A DNA stretch of 64,000 bases from DASTBU01 sp035711845 (GCA_035711845.1 DASTBU010000075.1:27850-91849), one strand, 5' to 3'; numbered from the stretch's first letter, positions 36,627-45,009 are shown. The notes: a model not told the origin generated them from the letters alone. A program made the numbers and translations.

Positions 36627-37901
36627 CTATGAAATCTTGTGGGCCCTGAGCGGCAGCGACACTGCAAGTCGTGCGCCGCCGCCTTCTGCGTTCCCGGCGG
36701 TCACGCGCCCGTTGTGGGTCACGACGATCTTCTGGACGAGGGCCAGGCCCAACCCGGTGCCTTTCGCCCTGGTCGTGAAGAACGGGCGGAAGATGCGCTC
36801 GGCTATCGTCTCGTCCATCCCCGGGCCATTGTCGGTGACCGAGATGCGGAGGACGTTCTGCGCCCGATCGGCGGCTCCTTCGATCGCGATTCGCGGGGTG
36901 GCGCCGGACTCGACACAGGCCTCCAGGGCGTTCCGGCACAAGTTGCTGAACGCCTGCCGCAAAAGAACTTCGTCGCCGTCAACCTCGGCGAACTCGCCAC
37001 GGATCTCCAGGGTCCCTCCGCGCGCCTGAACGTCCGCGCGGATGTCGTCGGCCGCTCGCGCGATCAACGCCGACAGGTCGACCGGCGTCAGCACCAGGTC
37101 GGTGGGCTTGGCGAAGTTCAGAAAATTGGTGACGACCTGTCCGAGCGCCTCGGTCTCCTCACGAATGCCGGCGACGTATGGCCGGTAGTCGGCCGGCAAC
37201 CGCTCGGGATCCAGCAGCCGACCGTAGCCGTGAATCGTCGCCAGCCCGTTTCGAAACTCGTGCGCGATCCCGGCGGTCAGCTCGCCCAGACGCGCGAGGC
37301 TGTCCTTGAGCCGCAATTGCTCTTCGAGCTCCATGACCTCGCTGAGATCGCTGAACAGGCAAATGGCGCCGTGCGGGTTTCCGCCCTCGTCGCGGATTGG
37401 CGAGGCCGTCACACCGAGGTGAGCGGTTCCGCCATCGGCTCTCTGTATCCTGACCGAGCGCCGCACCAGCGGCCGGCCGGTCGTCAGGCACTGCGTCACG
37501 ATCTCGGCCAGCGCCGACCCGCGCGAAAGGACGTCGGGGTAGCTTCCCGTGGCGCCCTCCTCGGAGACCTGGAGCAGCAGGCGGCCTGCCGGGTTGAGCG
37601 CCCTGACCTGACCGGCCCCGCCGACCACGAGCACGCCGGAGGTCATGCTCGCGATGATCTCGCTGCTCAGACGCTCGGACGCCTCGGCCCTGGCCTTCAT
37701 GGCCCGCTCCTGGTTCCGAAGCTCTCCTACAGCCTGTTCCATCGCGGCTGCCATGAACGCCGTTTCGGTGCCCTCGAGCGCGGACGTGCGCGCCGCGCTG
37801 CGCGCCGCCGTAAAGAACTTCACGACCGCAAACGCCAGCACGCCGGAGAGCGCAGCCACGATCGCCGTGAGCCCGAGGAAGAGGTAGGCGGATTGCGTCA
37901 T
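36627..37901 (-). CDS. Orphan NtrB-like sensor histidine kinase
   Basis: 424 aa. One N-terminal membrane helix (YLFLGLTAIVAALSGVLAFAVV), a cytoplasmic helical linker, a PAS domain (about 110-220, SGVLVVGGAGQVRALNPAG), a dimerisation box GIAHEFRNGLATIHGYGRLL with the phosphorylated His, and an ATPase domain with N box RNALEACVE, G1 DNGPGMDE and GTGLGLALVQ. This layout is that of NtrB/AtoS kinases that serve sigma-54 regulators. There is no regulator beside it; the NtrC-type protein at 24691 or PilR could be its partner. It lies between pilD and the minor-pilin operon. Confidence 0.9.
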   Translation of the reverse strand: MTQSAYLFLGLTAIVAALSGVLAFAVVKFFTAARSAARTSALEGTETAFMAAAMEQAVGELRNQERAMKARAEASERLSSEIIASMTSGVLVVGGAGQVRALNPAGRLLLQVSEEGATGSYPDVLSRGSALAEIVTQCLTTGRPLVRRSVRIQRADGGTAHLGVTASPIRDEGGNPHGAICLFSDLSEVMELEEQLRLKDSLARLGELTAGIAHEFRNGLATIHGYGRLLDPERLPADYRPYVAGIREETEALGQVVTNFLNFAKPTDLVLTPVDLSALIARAADDIRADVQARGGTLEIRGEFAEVDGDEVLLRQAFSNLCRNALEACVESGATPRIAIEGAADRAQNVLRISVTDNGPGMDETIAERIFRPFFTTRAKGTGLGLALVQKIVVTHNGRVTAGNAEGGGARLAVSLPLRAHKIS

Positions 37902-37916
37902 GCTATTGACCGGGGG

Positions 37917-38020
37917 GCTTCGCCCCGCCGGACCCCCCATCGCCGTCGCTCGCGGGGGCCCCAAAGCCCCGCTCCGCTCCGGCGGGGGCGCGCCTGGGGC
38001 GCGCCTGGTGCGTTATGCGG
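37917..38020. repeat. GC-rich dispersed element, copy 2
   Basis: GC-rich spacer between pilD and the kinase gene, with GCTCGCGGGGGCCCCA and CCCCGCTC as in copy 1 at 10252-10350, and several palindromes (GGGGGGCTTCGCCCC, GGCGCGCC). No gene was seen in 37902-38133. Confidence 0.45.
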
Positions 38021-38071
38021 CCTCGCAACGCGTACGAGAGTCTCGTTTCGAGCCCGCAATGACGGCCTAAA

Positions 38072-38113
38072 CCGCCGTCCGCCGCTCGCCCTCCGCTTGC
38101 GCCTTCCGCCTTG
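38072..38113. repeat. Heptanucleotide array (CCGCCGT / CGCCTTC), degenerate
   Basis: Six degenerate 7-nt units (CCGCCGT, CCGCCGC, TCGCCCT, CCGCTTG, CGCCTTC, CGCCTTG) just downstream of the pilD stop on the - strand. Confidence 0.55.
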
Positions 38114-38133
38114 CTCTAACGGGAAGCAGAGAA

Positions 38134-38907
38134 TCATACGTAATACAAGCCGACGTACCATGCCACGATCCGCTCGCCGAAGAGCGACGCGATGATCGCC
38201 CCGAGCGCGAGGAACGTGCCGTACGGCAGCGCGTACTTCATCCCGCCCCGCCTGGTCGCCAGCACGAGCAAGCCGATCACGGATCCGGCGACGGACGAGA
38301 AGACCAAGGTAACCAGGACGAGCTTCCATCCGAGAAAAGCGCCGATCATCGCGAGCATCTTCACGTCGCCTCCTCCCATGCCTTCCTGGCCCGCTAAGCG
38401 GAAGTAGGCCTCACCGATGAGCCAGAGCACGCCGCCTCCCACGATGACGCCGAGCAGGGCGGATTGCAGACCCGGCGGAAGCAGCAGGCTGAACGCAAGA
38501 CCGACCGCGATGCCTGGCAGCGTGATCGCGTTGGGAAGCAGATGGTGCTCCAGGTCGATCGCGAAGAGCACGATGAGCGCACACGCGAGCAGCAGACGTG
38601 GGACCAGCAGGATATCGACGCCGAACGCGAAGTAATGGGCGACGAACACACCCATCGTGAGGAGCTCGACGATCGGATATCTCGCAGAAATCGACGCGCC
38701 ACAGGTCCGACATCGTCCGCCGAGCACCGCGTAGCTGATTACCGGAATGTTGTCGAACCAGCGAAGGCTGTACCCGCAGCCAGGGCACCGGGAGCCCGGG
38801 CTCACTATCGACTGGCCCAGAGGCAGGCGGTGGATGCAGACATTGAGAAAGCTGCCAACGACGAGCCCGAGCACGGCCAGGAGAAGGACGGTTCCCCAAT
38901 CGGTCAT
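38134..38907 (-). CDS. pilD: Prepilin peptidase / N-methyltransferase
   Basis: 257 aa, eight predicted membrane segments. The N-terminal cytoplasmic loop has two CxxC pairs (CPGCGYSL, CRTCGAS), the aspartic protease site is in FAIDLEHHLLPN and the GxGD motif in GMGGGDVKML. It cleaves the leader of all the prepilins in this region and methylates the new N-terminus. The ATG overlaps the stop of the TPR gene by 4 nt, so it is part of the ABC exporter-TPR-pilD operon. Confidence 0.96.
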   Translation of the reverse strand: MTDWGTVLLLAVLGLVVGSFLNVCIHRLPLGQSIVSPGSRCPGCGYSLRWFDNIPVISYAVLGGRCRTCGASISARYPIVELLTMGVFVAHYFAFGVDILLVPRLLLACALIVLFAIDLEHHLLPNAITLPGIAVGLAFSLLLPPGLQSALLGVIVGGGVLWLIGEAYFRLAGQEGMGGGDVKMLAMIGAFLGWKLVLVTLVFSSVAGSVIGLLVLATRRGGMKYALPYGTFLALGAIIASLFGERIVAWYVGLYYV

Positions 38908-39845
38908 CGCGGCAGCACGCTCCGATTCATCTCCGACGGCATGGGCTGCAGATCGGAGGTCGCGGCCACCATGACACCGCCCGTGGCAGGGTCGAGCACG
39001 TACGGCGTGCCGGTGGGATCGACTGGAATCCCGGGGAGGATTCGCCTCGCCACGAGCCGGTCCCATGAGTGGAGCTGCCCGGCCGGCGGGGGGAAGCGAC
39101 GAACGATCGCTTCGAGTTGATCGATGTGATCGAGCGCGTCGAGCTGCTGCAGGCGCCGCGCGGCGTTCCGCCTCAACCACGCTTCATCGGACTGCAGCAT
39201 CTGTCCCCAGAGAAGCCTCGCGGAGGCGCGTTCTCCGCCCGCGCCCAGCATAGCCGCGGCCAGCGGCTGCAGCCAGTTCGGCGCACCCGGCCGGGCCGCG
39301 GCGCGCTGGAACCACGTGGCCGCCGCCTTGTAGTCTCGATAATGCCAGAAGTGAACGAAGGCGATGTCGTGGTAATACTGCCACCTCGCCGGTTGCGCGG
39401 CGATGCCTTTCTCGAGCAGCGCGATCGCCTGGTCCGGGCGTCCCGGCCCGCCCGGGTACGCCTCGCTCAGGAAAATCGCCCCGAACCTGTAGGCGATCGT
39501 AAAGAACGGATCGAGTGTGGTCGTGATGTCCAGCAGCGGCTGCAGCAGGTCGTAGTTCCGGTCACGATCCCTGGCCAGCCGCTCCCCGCCGTAATGCTGA
39601 ATCGCCCGGATCCAGTAGACGTCCGACGCCAGCGCGTCGAACTCGAGGGCCATGCGTTGCAGGGCGGCACCGGAAGTGACATGCAGTGCCCGCCCCGCAA
39701 TGAGCCGCTCTCGAGGGTACATGCGGTCCCGCGCCACCTGCAGCGCGATGGCGGCCAGGAATGCCGTGACGGCCAGGCCCCCAACCAGGAAGCCGCGCGG
39801 GGCGCCGGCGCCCGAGTCCCGTGCAGGCCCGGCGCGGGCGCTCAC
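38904..39845 (-). CDS. Membrane-anchored TPR-like protein of the pilus cluster
   Basis: 313 aa. One N-terminal membrane helix (GFLVGGLAVTAFLAAIALQVA) is followed by TPR-like helices (ALQRMALEFDALASDVYWIRAIQHYGGERL; DQAIALLEKGIAAQPARWQYYHDIAFVHFWHYRDY). The start is taken as the GTG at 39845, which overlaps the permease stop (GTGA). It lies between the ABC exporter and pilD. In M. xanthus the pilGHI exporter genes stand at this place and a lipid-anchored accessory protein, PilG, works with them; this protein could have a similar role, but no sequence link was checked. Confidence 0.7.
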   Translation of the reverse strand: MSARAGPARDSGAGAPRGFLVGGLAVTAFLAAIALQVARDRMYPRERLIAGRALHVTSGAALQRMALEFDALASDVYWIRAIQHYGGERLARDRDRNYDLLQPLLDITTTLDPFFTIAYRFGAIFLSEAYPGGPGRPDQAIALLEKGIAAQPARWQYYHDIAFVHFWHYRDYKAAATWFQRAAARPGAPNWLQPLAAAMLGAGGERASARLLWGQMLQSDEAWLRRNAARRLQQLDALDHIDQLEAIVRRFPPPAGQLHSWDRLVARRILPGIPVDPTGTPYVLDPATGGVMVAATSDLQPMPSEMNRSVLPR

Positions 39846-40648
39846 TTGAAATCCCGCCTGGAGAACACGAACGTGGACACCAGCAGGATCGCGGCGATAT
39901 ACAGGAGCCCGTAGGCGCATGCCATCGCGAGATATCCGGCTGACACCGGCAGCCCGTGCACGACCTGCATCTTCACGTCGAACGCGGACAGATCGGGGAC
40001 GACGTGATAGATGAGGCGAGCGAGCCACGCGACCGGCTTCGAGCTCACCACAGCTTCGAAGTTCCGCAGATCGGCGTTGAACTGCCCGACCACGTACAGG
40101 CCCAGCGTGAAGGAGGCCGAGAGCAGCGGGCTGGAGAAGGTCGAGAAGAACAAGGCAATGGCGGTGACCAGCATCAGCTGCACGAAAATCAGGAGAATCG
40201 CCTTAAGCAGCGCCGGATCGACGCCTGGGGCCTCCCACGCGGCCCTGATCGCCGGCGCTTCGGACCACGTCATGTACCCGAGAACGGCGTACAGCGCCAG
40301 GCTCATCACGGCAATATTGACCGCCAGCGTCAGCACCAGCCCGGCGTACTTACCGGCGATGAACTGCGCGCGGCTGATGGGCTTGGCCAGCAGCGCGTAG
40401 ATGCTCCGCCGTTCTACTTCCTTCGAGACCAGGCCGATGCCGATGAAGATGGCAATGAACAACCCGAAGAGCGACGTGGCCGCGAGCCCGAGGTCCTTGA
40501 TGATCTTGACGTCCTGCCCGGCGGTGAGCTGACCGAGGAGCAGCGACGAGGCAATCAACAGGATGGCGAAGATGACGAGGTTGTACGGCACGCGGTCCCG
40601 CACCGACTCGCGAAACACGGCGAAGGCAATCCGGCTAACCGCCCGCAT
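39842..40648 (-). CDS. ABC-2 type transporter permease (PilI-like)
   Basis: 268 aa with about six membrane helices (VIFAILLIASSLLLGQL; LFGLFIAIFIGIGLV; AILLIFVQLMLVTAIALFF) and the ABC-2 permease pattern EVERRSIYALLAKPISRAQFIAGKYAGL. It pairs with the ATPase gene upstream (14-nt overlap). The genomic place matches pilI of M. xanthus, whose exporter PilGHI is needed for pilus formation. The substrate is unknown; the name is by position only. Confidence 0.82.
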   Translation of the reverse strand: MRAVSRIAFAVFRESVRDRVPYNLVIFAILLIASSLLLGQLTAGQDVKIIKDLGLAATSLFGLFIAIFIGIGLVSKEVERRSIYALLAKPISRAQFIAGKYAGLVLTLAVNIAVMSLALYAVLGYMTWSEAPAIRAAWEAPGVDPALLKAILLIFVQLMLVTAIALFFSTFSSPLLSASFTLGLYVVGQFNADLRNFEAVVSSKPVAWLARLIYHVVPDLSAFDVKMQVVHGLPVSAGYLAMACAYGLLYIAAILLVSTFVFSRRDFK

Positions 40649-41618
40649 GCGATGACTCCCGCACCTCGGGCGCGCGGGCCGCGCCGCCCATCTCGGCCAC
40701 GCGCCGAACGAAGAACTCTTCGAGCGTTTCCCGGACGGGATTGAGCGACACCAGCCTGGCGCCCATGGCAGCCAGGTCTGCGAGCACACGTTCCGGCGGG
40801 TGATCCAGCGAGAGTTCCAGCGCGTAGCGCCCGGCCGAGATTTCCGTAATGCGACGAGCGACCGGCTGCACGCGCACGAGCCCCTCCGGGCTGAGCGACG
40901 ACACCACCAGCTCCCAGCCCCGGACCTCGAAGGCGAGCATGTCGCTCAGAAGCCCGGCGGCGGCGAGGCGGCCACCGACGACAATGCCGACACGGCTGCA
41001 GAGGGCCTCGGCATCTGCGAGGATGTGCGAGCTGAAGAAGATGGTACGGCCCTGATCCCGCAGCTCGAGGATGAGCGTCCGCACGTCGCGGCGCCCAAGC
41101 GGATCGAGCCCCGACATGGGTTCGTCGAGGAAGATCACCTCAGGATCGTTGAGCAGGGCCTGCGCGATGCCGACCCGCTGGATCATCCCCTTCGAGTATT
41201 TCCGAAGCTGAAGACGCCGCTCGGCGCCGAGGCCCACGCGATCGAGCAGTCCGTTGACCCGTTGGCGCCGCTCTGCCCCGGCGTAGCCGAACAGCCCGGC
41301 GAAGTAGGCCAGCAGTTCCTCGGCGGTGAGGTGATCGTAGAAGCTGGGATTCTCCGGCAGGTATCCGATGCGGTGCCGGCTGGGGACATCGCCGACCGGG
41401 CGTCCCAGGATCTCGGCGTGGCCGGCCGTGGGGAATATCAGCTGCATCAGCAGCTTCAGCGTAGTGGTCTTGCCCGCACCGTTGGGACCGAGAAAGCCGA
41501 ACACTTCACCCGGCTCGATCTCGAGCGACAGCCGATCGAGCGCGCGATAGGGACGCGTGCGCCAGAACCCGACGGCGTAATCCTTCGTCAGCTCGTCGAT
41601 GCGAATCGCCGGGGCCAT
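40635..41618 (-). CDS. ABC transporter ATP-binding protein (PilH-like)
   Basis: 327 aa. Walker A GPNGAGKTTTLKLL (about 44), Q-loop YLPENPSFYDHL, signature KYSKGMIQRVGIAQAL, Walker B VIFLDEPMSGLDPLGR and the H-loop SSHILADAE. The last 100 residues are the usual accessory domain of ABC-2 exporters. It is followed at once by the permease gene. It sits between the pilins and pilD, the location of pilH in the M. xanthus cluster. The number of ABC families with this form is large, so the pilus role is inferred from context. Confidence 0.85.
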   Translation of the reverse strand: MAPAIRIDELTKDYAVGFWRTRPYRALDRLSLEIEPGEVFGFLGPNGAGKTTTLKLLMQLIFPTAGHAEILGRPVGDVPSRHRIGYLPENPSFYDHLTAEELLAYFAGLFGYAGAERRQRVNGLLDRVGLGAERRLQLRKYSKGMIQRVGIAQALLNDPEVIFLDEPMSGLDPLGRRDVRTLILELRDQGRTIFFSSHILADAEALCSRVGIVVGGRLAAAGLLSDMLAFEVRGWELVVSSLSPEGLVRVQPVARRITEISAGRYALELSLDHPPERVLADLAAMGARLVSLNPVRETLEEFFVRRVAEMGGAARAPEVRESSHAGG

Positions 41619-41625
41619 GTGTCGG

Positions 41626-42813
41626 CTATTGGGCCCTCTTCAGCTCCAGCTCGATGATGACATTCAGGAACTGCGGCTGCAGGAGCTCGGGCAGCTTCCG
41701 GCCGTTGATGAAGAAGGTCGGCGTGGAGCCCACCTTCAGCAGCTGTCCGAGGCCAGCATCGGTCTTCACCTCCTCGAGCGCCCGGGCGTACTGGGCATCG
41801 AAATCCGCGATGCCGCCGACGCTGCGCACGCCGTCGCGCATCTGCGCGGGCGTCAGGATCGGCGGGCCCAGGTTCGCCCAGATCCACTCTTCGAGCTTGC
41901 CGGCCGTGCCCTTGGCGCGCGCGAGCACCATTCCGGCCGCAGCCTCGCAGGACGCATAGTGTCCCGCGTTCGCCCCGGGATTGCACTCCGGCTCGAGCGG
42001 GTAGTGCTTGATGACATACCGAACCTGGCTGGGATCGTACTTCGCGAAGACCGGCTTGTACATCTCGTGCGTCGCCTTGCACGCCGGGCACTGGTAGTCG
42101 TTGAACTTCACGACGACGACCTTGGCGCCGTCGTTCGGCACGGGTACGCTGACGACCGGCTGCATCTCCCACCACTCCGCGAGCTTCGCGCGAGTGTCGT
42201 CGGATACCGGGGCAAGCTGCACTGCAGTCGACGCGTTGGGCTGGCCGTCGCGGGGGAACGCCGCGATGACCGTCGCGGCGCCCGCCACCAGCAGCAGGGC
42301 CATAGCGAGGGCCAGCGGGTTCGACATCAGCGCCTTCAGATCGCGCGGCGTGCGACCGGGCAACGCCGTCATCGGGAACGGCGTGGCTCCGCCCGACACG
42401 ATGAAAATCGCGACCACAGACACATACGTGATTGCGCACAGGACGCAGAAGACCCCGAGGACGAAGTAGGAGGCCCAGCCCAGATACAGCACGAAGGCGA
42501 GCGCAACCGTGGACACAGCAAAGATGTACGCGGGCGCGGTTTCCCGCGCGGCCGACGACGTGCGTCCGGCGATGCCGGCCATGAGCAGGACGAACACGAA
42601 GTACAGGAGCCCGACCGGGGCGACCGGGACACCCAGGAAGCTCCCGTACTGACTCATGTAGGCCTGCGTGCAACTGACGTTGGCGTTGACGTCGCAGAAG
42701 CTGCTGTAAGTCGGGTCCGTGAGCAACTTGTAATGGACGTAGGTCGAGGCAGCGGACGATCCGATGCCCAGCGCCGAGAAGGCGAGCAGCAACTTGCGGC
42801 TGGTGGGTTTCAT
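41626..42813 (-). CDS. VKOR-DsbA fusion (disulfide-forming oxidoreductase)
   Basis: 395 aa. The N-terminal half is a vitamin K epoxide reductase-like membrane domain with the loop Cys pair (SFCDVNANVSCTQAY) and active-site CVLCAITY; the C-terminal half is a DsbA/thioredoxin-like domain with CPAC (FNDYQCPACKATHEMYKPVF). VKOR domains re-oxidise their DsbA partner with quinone, so the fusion should make disulfides in exported proteins by itself. It starts at the ATG at 42813 and ends 7 nt before the ABC ATPase. The pilins next door carry conserved Cys pairs, the likely substrates. Confidence 0.9.
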   Translation of the reverse strand: MKPTSRKLLLAFSALGIGSSAASTYVHYKLLTDPTYSSFCDVNANVSCTQAYMSQYGSFLGVPVAPVGLLYFVFVLLMAGIAGRTSSAARETAPAYIFAVSTVALAFVLYLGWASYFVLGVFCVLCAITYVSVVAIFIVSGGATPFPMTALPGRTPRDLKALMSNPLALAMALLLVAGAATVIAAFPRDGQPNASTAVQLAPVSDDTRAKLAEWWEMQPVVSVPVPNDGAKVVVVKFNDYQCPACKATHEMYKPVFAKYDPSQVRYVIKHYPLEPECNPGANAGHYASCEAAAGMVLARAKGTAGKLEEWIWANLGPPILTPAQMRDGVRSVGGIADFDAQYARALEEVKTDAGLGQLLKVGSTPTFFINGRKLPELLQPQFLNVIIELELKRAQ

Positions 42814-42878
42814 GATGATGTCGGGGGCCAGGCGGCCTCGCGCCCCAAGTCTGTTGTACCGCGCATCTTGGCCGAGCG

Positions 42879-43412
42879 TCAAGATTTCGGGTCGAGCTCC
42901 CGGCCGTGCTGCGGGGTGCCGCGCTCCGGCATGCTGCCGTAAAAAGTCTCGACATCCTCGAAAACGACCCGGTCGGTGTTGGTCCCGAAATACCGGGAAC
43001 CCGTGCCCCCCGGGACCGTTGGGTCGGCGGTGAGCTGATATCCGCTGGCAGGCGTCGCGCCCGTACAGGTCTTGACCTCGTCGTCGACCGGGGTCCCCGT
43101 CATCCGCAGCACGTAGCCGCTCTTGATCACCTCTTCCCCTTCGACAGCCAGATCCGGGCTGAGAAAAGCCACGCCGCTCGTCGGCATGGGCCTCCCCAGC
43201 TCCGCCAGCGTCGGGGCGTAACGCTGGTTGCCACACGTCTGCATATAGCCGAACTGGGCCTGGTTGATGGCATCGAGCGCCGCGATGGCGGCCGCCTCGC
43301 CCCCCCTGGCAACCATCTGCCGGTAGATCGCAGTCGAGATCGACAAGAGGATCGCCACGATGGCCATCACGATCAGGAGCTCGATGAGGGTGAACCCGCG
43401 GGTGCTTTTCAC
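42879..43412 (-). CDS. Type IV pilin-like protein
   Basis: 177 aa prepilin. Leader of about 6 residues ending in G, then FTLIELLIVMAIVAILLSISTAIYRQ with Glu at mature position 5. The soluble part has DAINQAQFGYMQTCGNQRYAPTL and PDLAVEGEEVIKSGYVLRM, a GYxL pattern shared with the other two pilins. The start is taken as GTG at 43412; the frame is open further upstream only by reading a 7-nt array. Two Cys could pair. It is transcribed in the same direction as pilA and may be a minor pilin. Confidence 0.85.
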   Translation of the reverse strand: MKSTRGFTLIELLIVMAIVAILLSISTAIYRQMVARGGEAAAIAALDAINQAQFGYMQTCGNQRYAPTLAELGRPMPTSGVAFLSPDLAVEGEEVIKSGYVLRMTGTPVDDEVKTCTGATPASGYQLTADPTVPGGTGSRYFGTNTDRVVFEDVETFYGSMPERGTPQHGRELDPKS

Positions 43413-43431
43413 GATGAGCCTAATGTACCAT

Positions 43432-43541
43432 CGCCGTCCGCCGTCCGCCGTCCGCCGTCCGGCTGGAAGCTGGAAGCTGGAAGCTGGAAGCTGGAAGCTG
43501 GAAGCTGGCAACTGGAAACTAGCAACTGGCGTCCGGCAACT
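43432..43541. repeat. Double heptanucleotide array (CGCCGTC then CTGGAAG)
   Basis: Fifteen or more 7-nt units: about four of CGCCGTC, then five of CTGGAAG drifting to CTGGCAA, CTGGAAA, CTAGCAA. It fills the spacer between pilA1 and the next pilin gene and ends within one base of the pilA1 stop codon. Confidence 0.9.
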
Positions 43542-44057
43542 CTATTTGAGCGGCGTTCCTGTGCCGTCGGCTGGCGGCGCGGTGCCGTCCACGGTGAAGT
43601 AGATCGTTCCGGAGGTCATGGTCGCGAAGCCGCGGCTGCCGGTCGTGCCAAACGTCAGAGGCAGCGCCGTCGCATAGTAGGCGGTCACGGTGGGTGTGCC
43701 GTTGCAGTCGTTCGGGCCGGCATCAGAATCGGTCGGATGGGCGACCGATGTGATGATGTACCCGCTCTTGGTGACGCCGTTCGTGTTGAGGTCGGGCGAG
43801 ATGAACCCTTCCGCGCCACCGCCGCAGGAGAGCGCCAGGATGTCGAGCGTCGCGGCAAAACTGCCCTGTCCCGCGCCGGCCGAGTAGCTGACCTGTCCGC
43901 TGCTGATCGCGCGCATCGAGCCGACGGCGGATGATTCGTTCCCGGACATCCGGGCGCGAAGCAGACCCGGAACCGCGATCGCCGCGATGATGCCGATGAT
44001 CGCCACGACGATCAGCAGCTCGATGAGCGTGAACCCCAGCTGGCTGCGCATCCGCAT
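43542..44057 (-). CDS. pilA: Type IV pilin, major-pilin paralogue 1
   Basis: 171 aa prepilin. Leader MRMRSQLG, then FTLIELLIVVAIIGIIAAIAVPGLL with Glu at mature position 5. Two Cys (C78, C118) lie in TLDILALSCGG and AGPNDCNGTP and could pair. The GGGGAG ribosome-binding site supports the start at 44057. The product is about 85-90% identical to the paralogue at 44258, differing in the middle (about 45-85). A weak sigma-54-like match (AGGCAC-N5-GTGCG, 44081-44096) precedes it. It could be an alternative major pilin. Confidence 0.92.
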   Translation of the reverse strand: MRMRSQLGFTLIELLIVVAIIGIIAAIAVPGLLRARMSGNESSAVGSMRAISSGQVSYSAGAGQGSFAATLDILALSCGGGAEGFISPDLNTNGVTKSGYIITSVAHPTDSDAGPNDCNGTPTVTAYYATALPLTFGTTGSRGFATMTSGTIYFTVDGTAPPADGTGTPLK

Positions 44058-44109
44058 GTCTCTCCCCCTCGCACGGAACTCGCACTCCGCGTGCCTCGAG
44101 AGCTTGCCG

Positions 44110-44186
44110 TCGTCCGCCATCAGCCATCACCCTCTGCCATCCGCCGTTCGGTCTCTGAATCGCTCCGCTGGAAGCTGGCAACTGAT
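44110..44186. repeat. Degenerate heptanucleotide units upstream of pilA1
   Basis: Weak 7-nt periodicity (CGTCCGC, CATCAGC, CATCACC, ...) and two CTGGAAG/CTGGCAA units at about 44168-44185 in the spacer between the two pilA genes. Confidence 0.4.
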
Positions 44187-44216
44187 CACCAACACCCTCT
44201 AAAAAAGAATGCCCGC

Positions 44217-44241
44217 TCGAGGCGGGCATTCCTTCTGGAAC
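44217..44241 (-). terminator. Intrinsic terminator of pilA2
   Basis: A perfect 10-bp stem, GAATGCCCGC with GCGGGCATTC, is followed on the - strand by TTTTTTAG. It lies 17 nt after the pilA2 stop. This should uncouple the very highly expressed major pilin from the genes after it. Confidence 0.9.
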
Positions 44242-44257
44242 CAGATCAACGTCAGGC

Positions 44258-44776
44258 TTACTGGAGCGGCGATCCGGTGCCGTCGGCCGGCGGCGCGGTG
44301 CCGTCCACGGTGAAGTAGATCGTCCCGGACGCCATCGTCGCGAAGCCGCGGCTGCCGGTGGTGCCGAACGTCAACGGGAGCGCCGTCGCGTAGTAGGCGG
44401 TAATCGTTGGCGTGCCGTTGCAGTCGTTCGGGCCCGCAACCGAGTCCGTCGGATGCGCGATCGAGGTCACGATGTACCCGCTCTTTGTGACGCCATTGGT
44501 GTTGAGGTCGGGCGAGATGAACCCCTGCGTGCCGGCGGCACCGCACGGCAGTGCGAGGATGTCGAGCGTGCCCGCGTAGTTGCCCTGTCCGGCGCCAGCC
44601 GAGTAGCTCACCTGCGCGCTGTTGATCGCGCGCATCGACCCGATGGCCGAGGATTCGTTGCCCGACATCCGGGCCCGGAGCAGCCCTGGAACCGCAATGG
44701 CCGCGATGATGCCGATGATCGCCACGACGATCAGCAGCTCGATAAGCGTGAAACCCTTCTGGTTACGAACTTTCAT
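44258..44776 (-). CDS. pilA: Type IV major pilin, paralogue 2
   Basis: 172 aa prepilin. Leader MKVRNQKG, then FTLIELLIVVAIIGIIAAIAVPGLL with Glu at mature position 5. Two Cys lie in LALPCGAAG and PNDCNGTP. The ribosome-binding site AGGGAG precedes the ATG by about 10 nt. A consensus sigma-54 promoter (44872) and its own terminator mark it as the main pilin gene. It lies directly downstream of pilR and pilS as in M. xanthus and Pseudomonas, and is a near duplicate of 43542-44057. Confidence 0.94.
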   Translation of the reverse strand: MKVRNQKGFTLIELLIVVAIIGIIAAIAVPGLLRARMSGNESSAIGSMRAINSAQVSYSAGAGQGNYAGTLDILALPCGAAGTQGFISPDLNTNGVTKSGYIVTSIAHPTDSVAGPNDCNGTPTITAYYATALPLTFGTTGSRGFATMASGTIYFTVDGTAPPADGTGSPLQ

Positions 44777-44871
44777 GTTCTCTCTCCCTCGCGTGAATCG
44801 GTTTGGCCGCGTGAACCTGCGTTGACGTCGGACGCGACTGGCGCAGCCCAGCGGCCGACGCGGGTCCATTC

Positions 44872-44887
44872 AGCAACGGGGGTGCCA
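44872..44887 (-). promoter_or_regulatory. Consensus sigma-54 promoter of the major pilin gene
   Basis: On the - strand TGGCAC-CCCCG-TTGCT, an exact match to TGGCAC-N5-TTGCW. Transcription would begin at about 44861, giving a leader of about 85 nt. The 44777-45109 spacer otherwise holds the PilR-like boxes and a long hairpin. Confidence 0.9.
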
Positions 44888-44975
44888 GCCTCATCTGGAG
44901 ACGGCCTGTCGTTGTAAGTGGTTTGATAATGTGCGGTTAGCTGAACGGCCGCAACTTCGAACCGAACGCGACCTA

Positions 44976-45009
44976 TTGTCAATTTTCGGTCGTCTGACAA
45001 ATTCTGTCA
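44976..45009. promoter_or_regulatory. Possible PilR binding region upstream of pilA
   Basis: Three TGTCA/TGACA boxes: TTGTCAA (44976-44982), TGACA (44995-44999) and TGTCA (45005-45009), the last two as an inverted repeat. They lie about 90-120 nt upstream of the -24 element, a normal distance for a sigma-54 activator; known PilR sites contain TGTC motifs. A CGTCTGACA 9-mer is shared with 29221-29229. Confidence 0.6.

Noticed and set aside
44081..44096. Sigma-54 promoter for pilA1 (AGGCAC-N5-GTGCG)
   Set aside because: Two or more mismatches and no TGACA boxes upstream; mentioned in the pilA1 entry but not listed as a separate feature.
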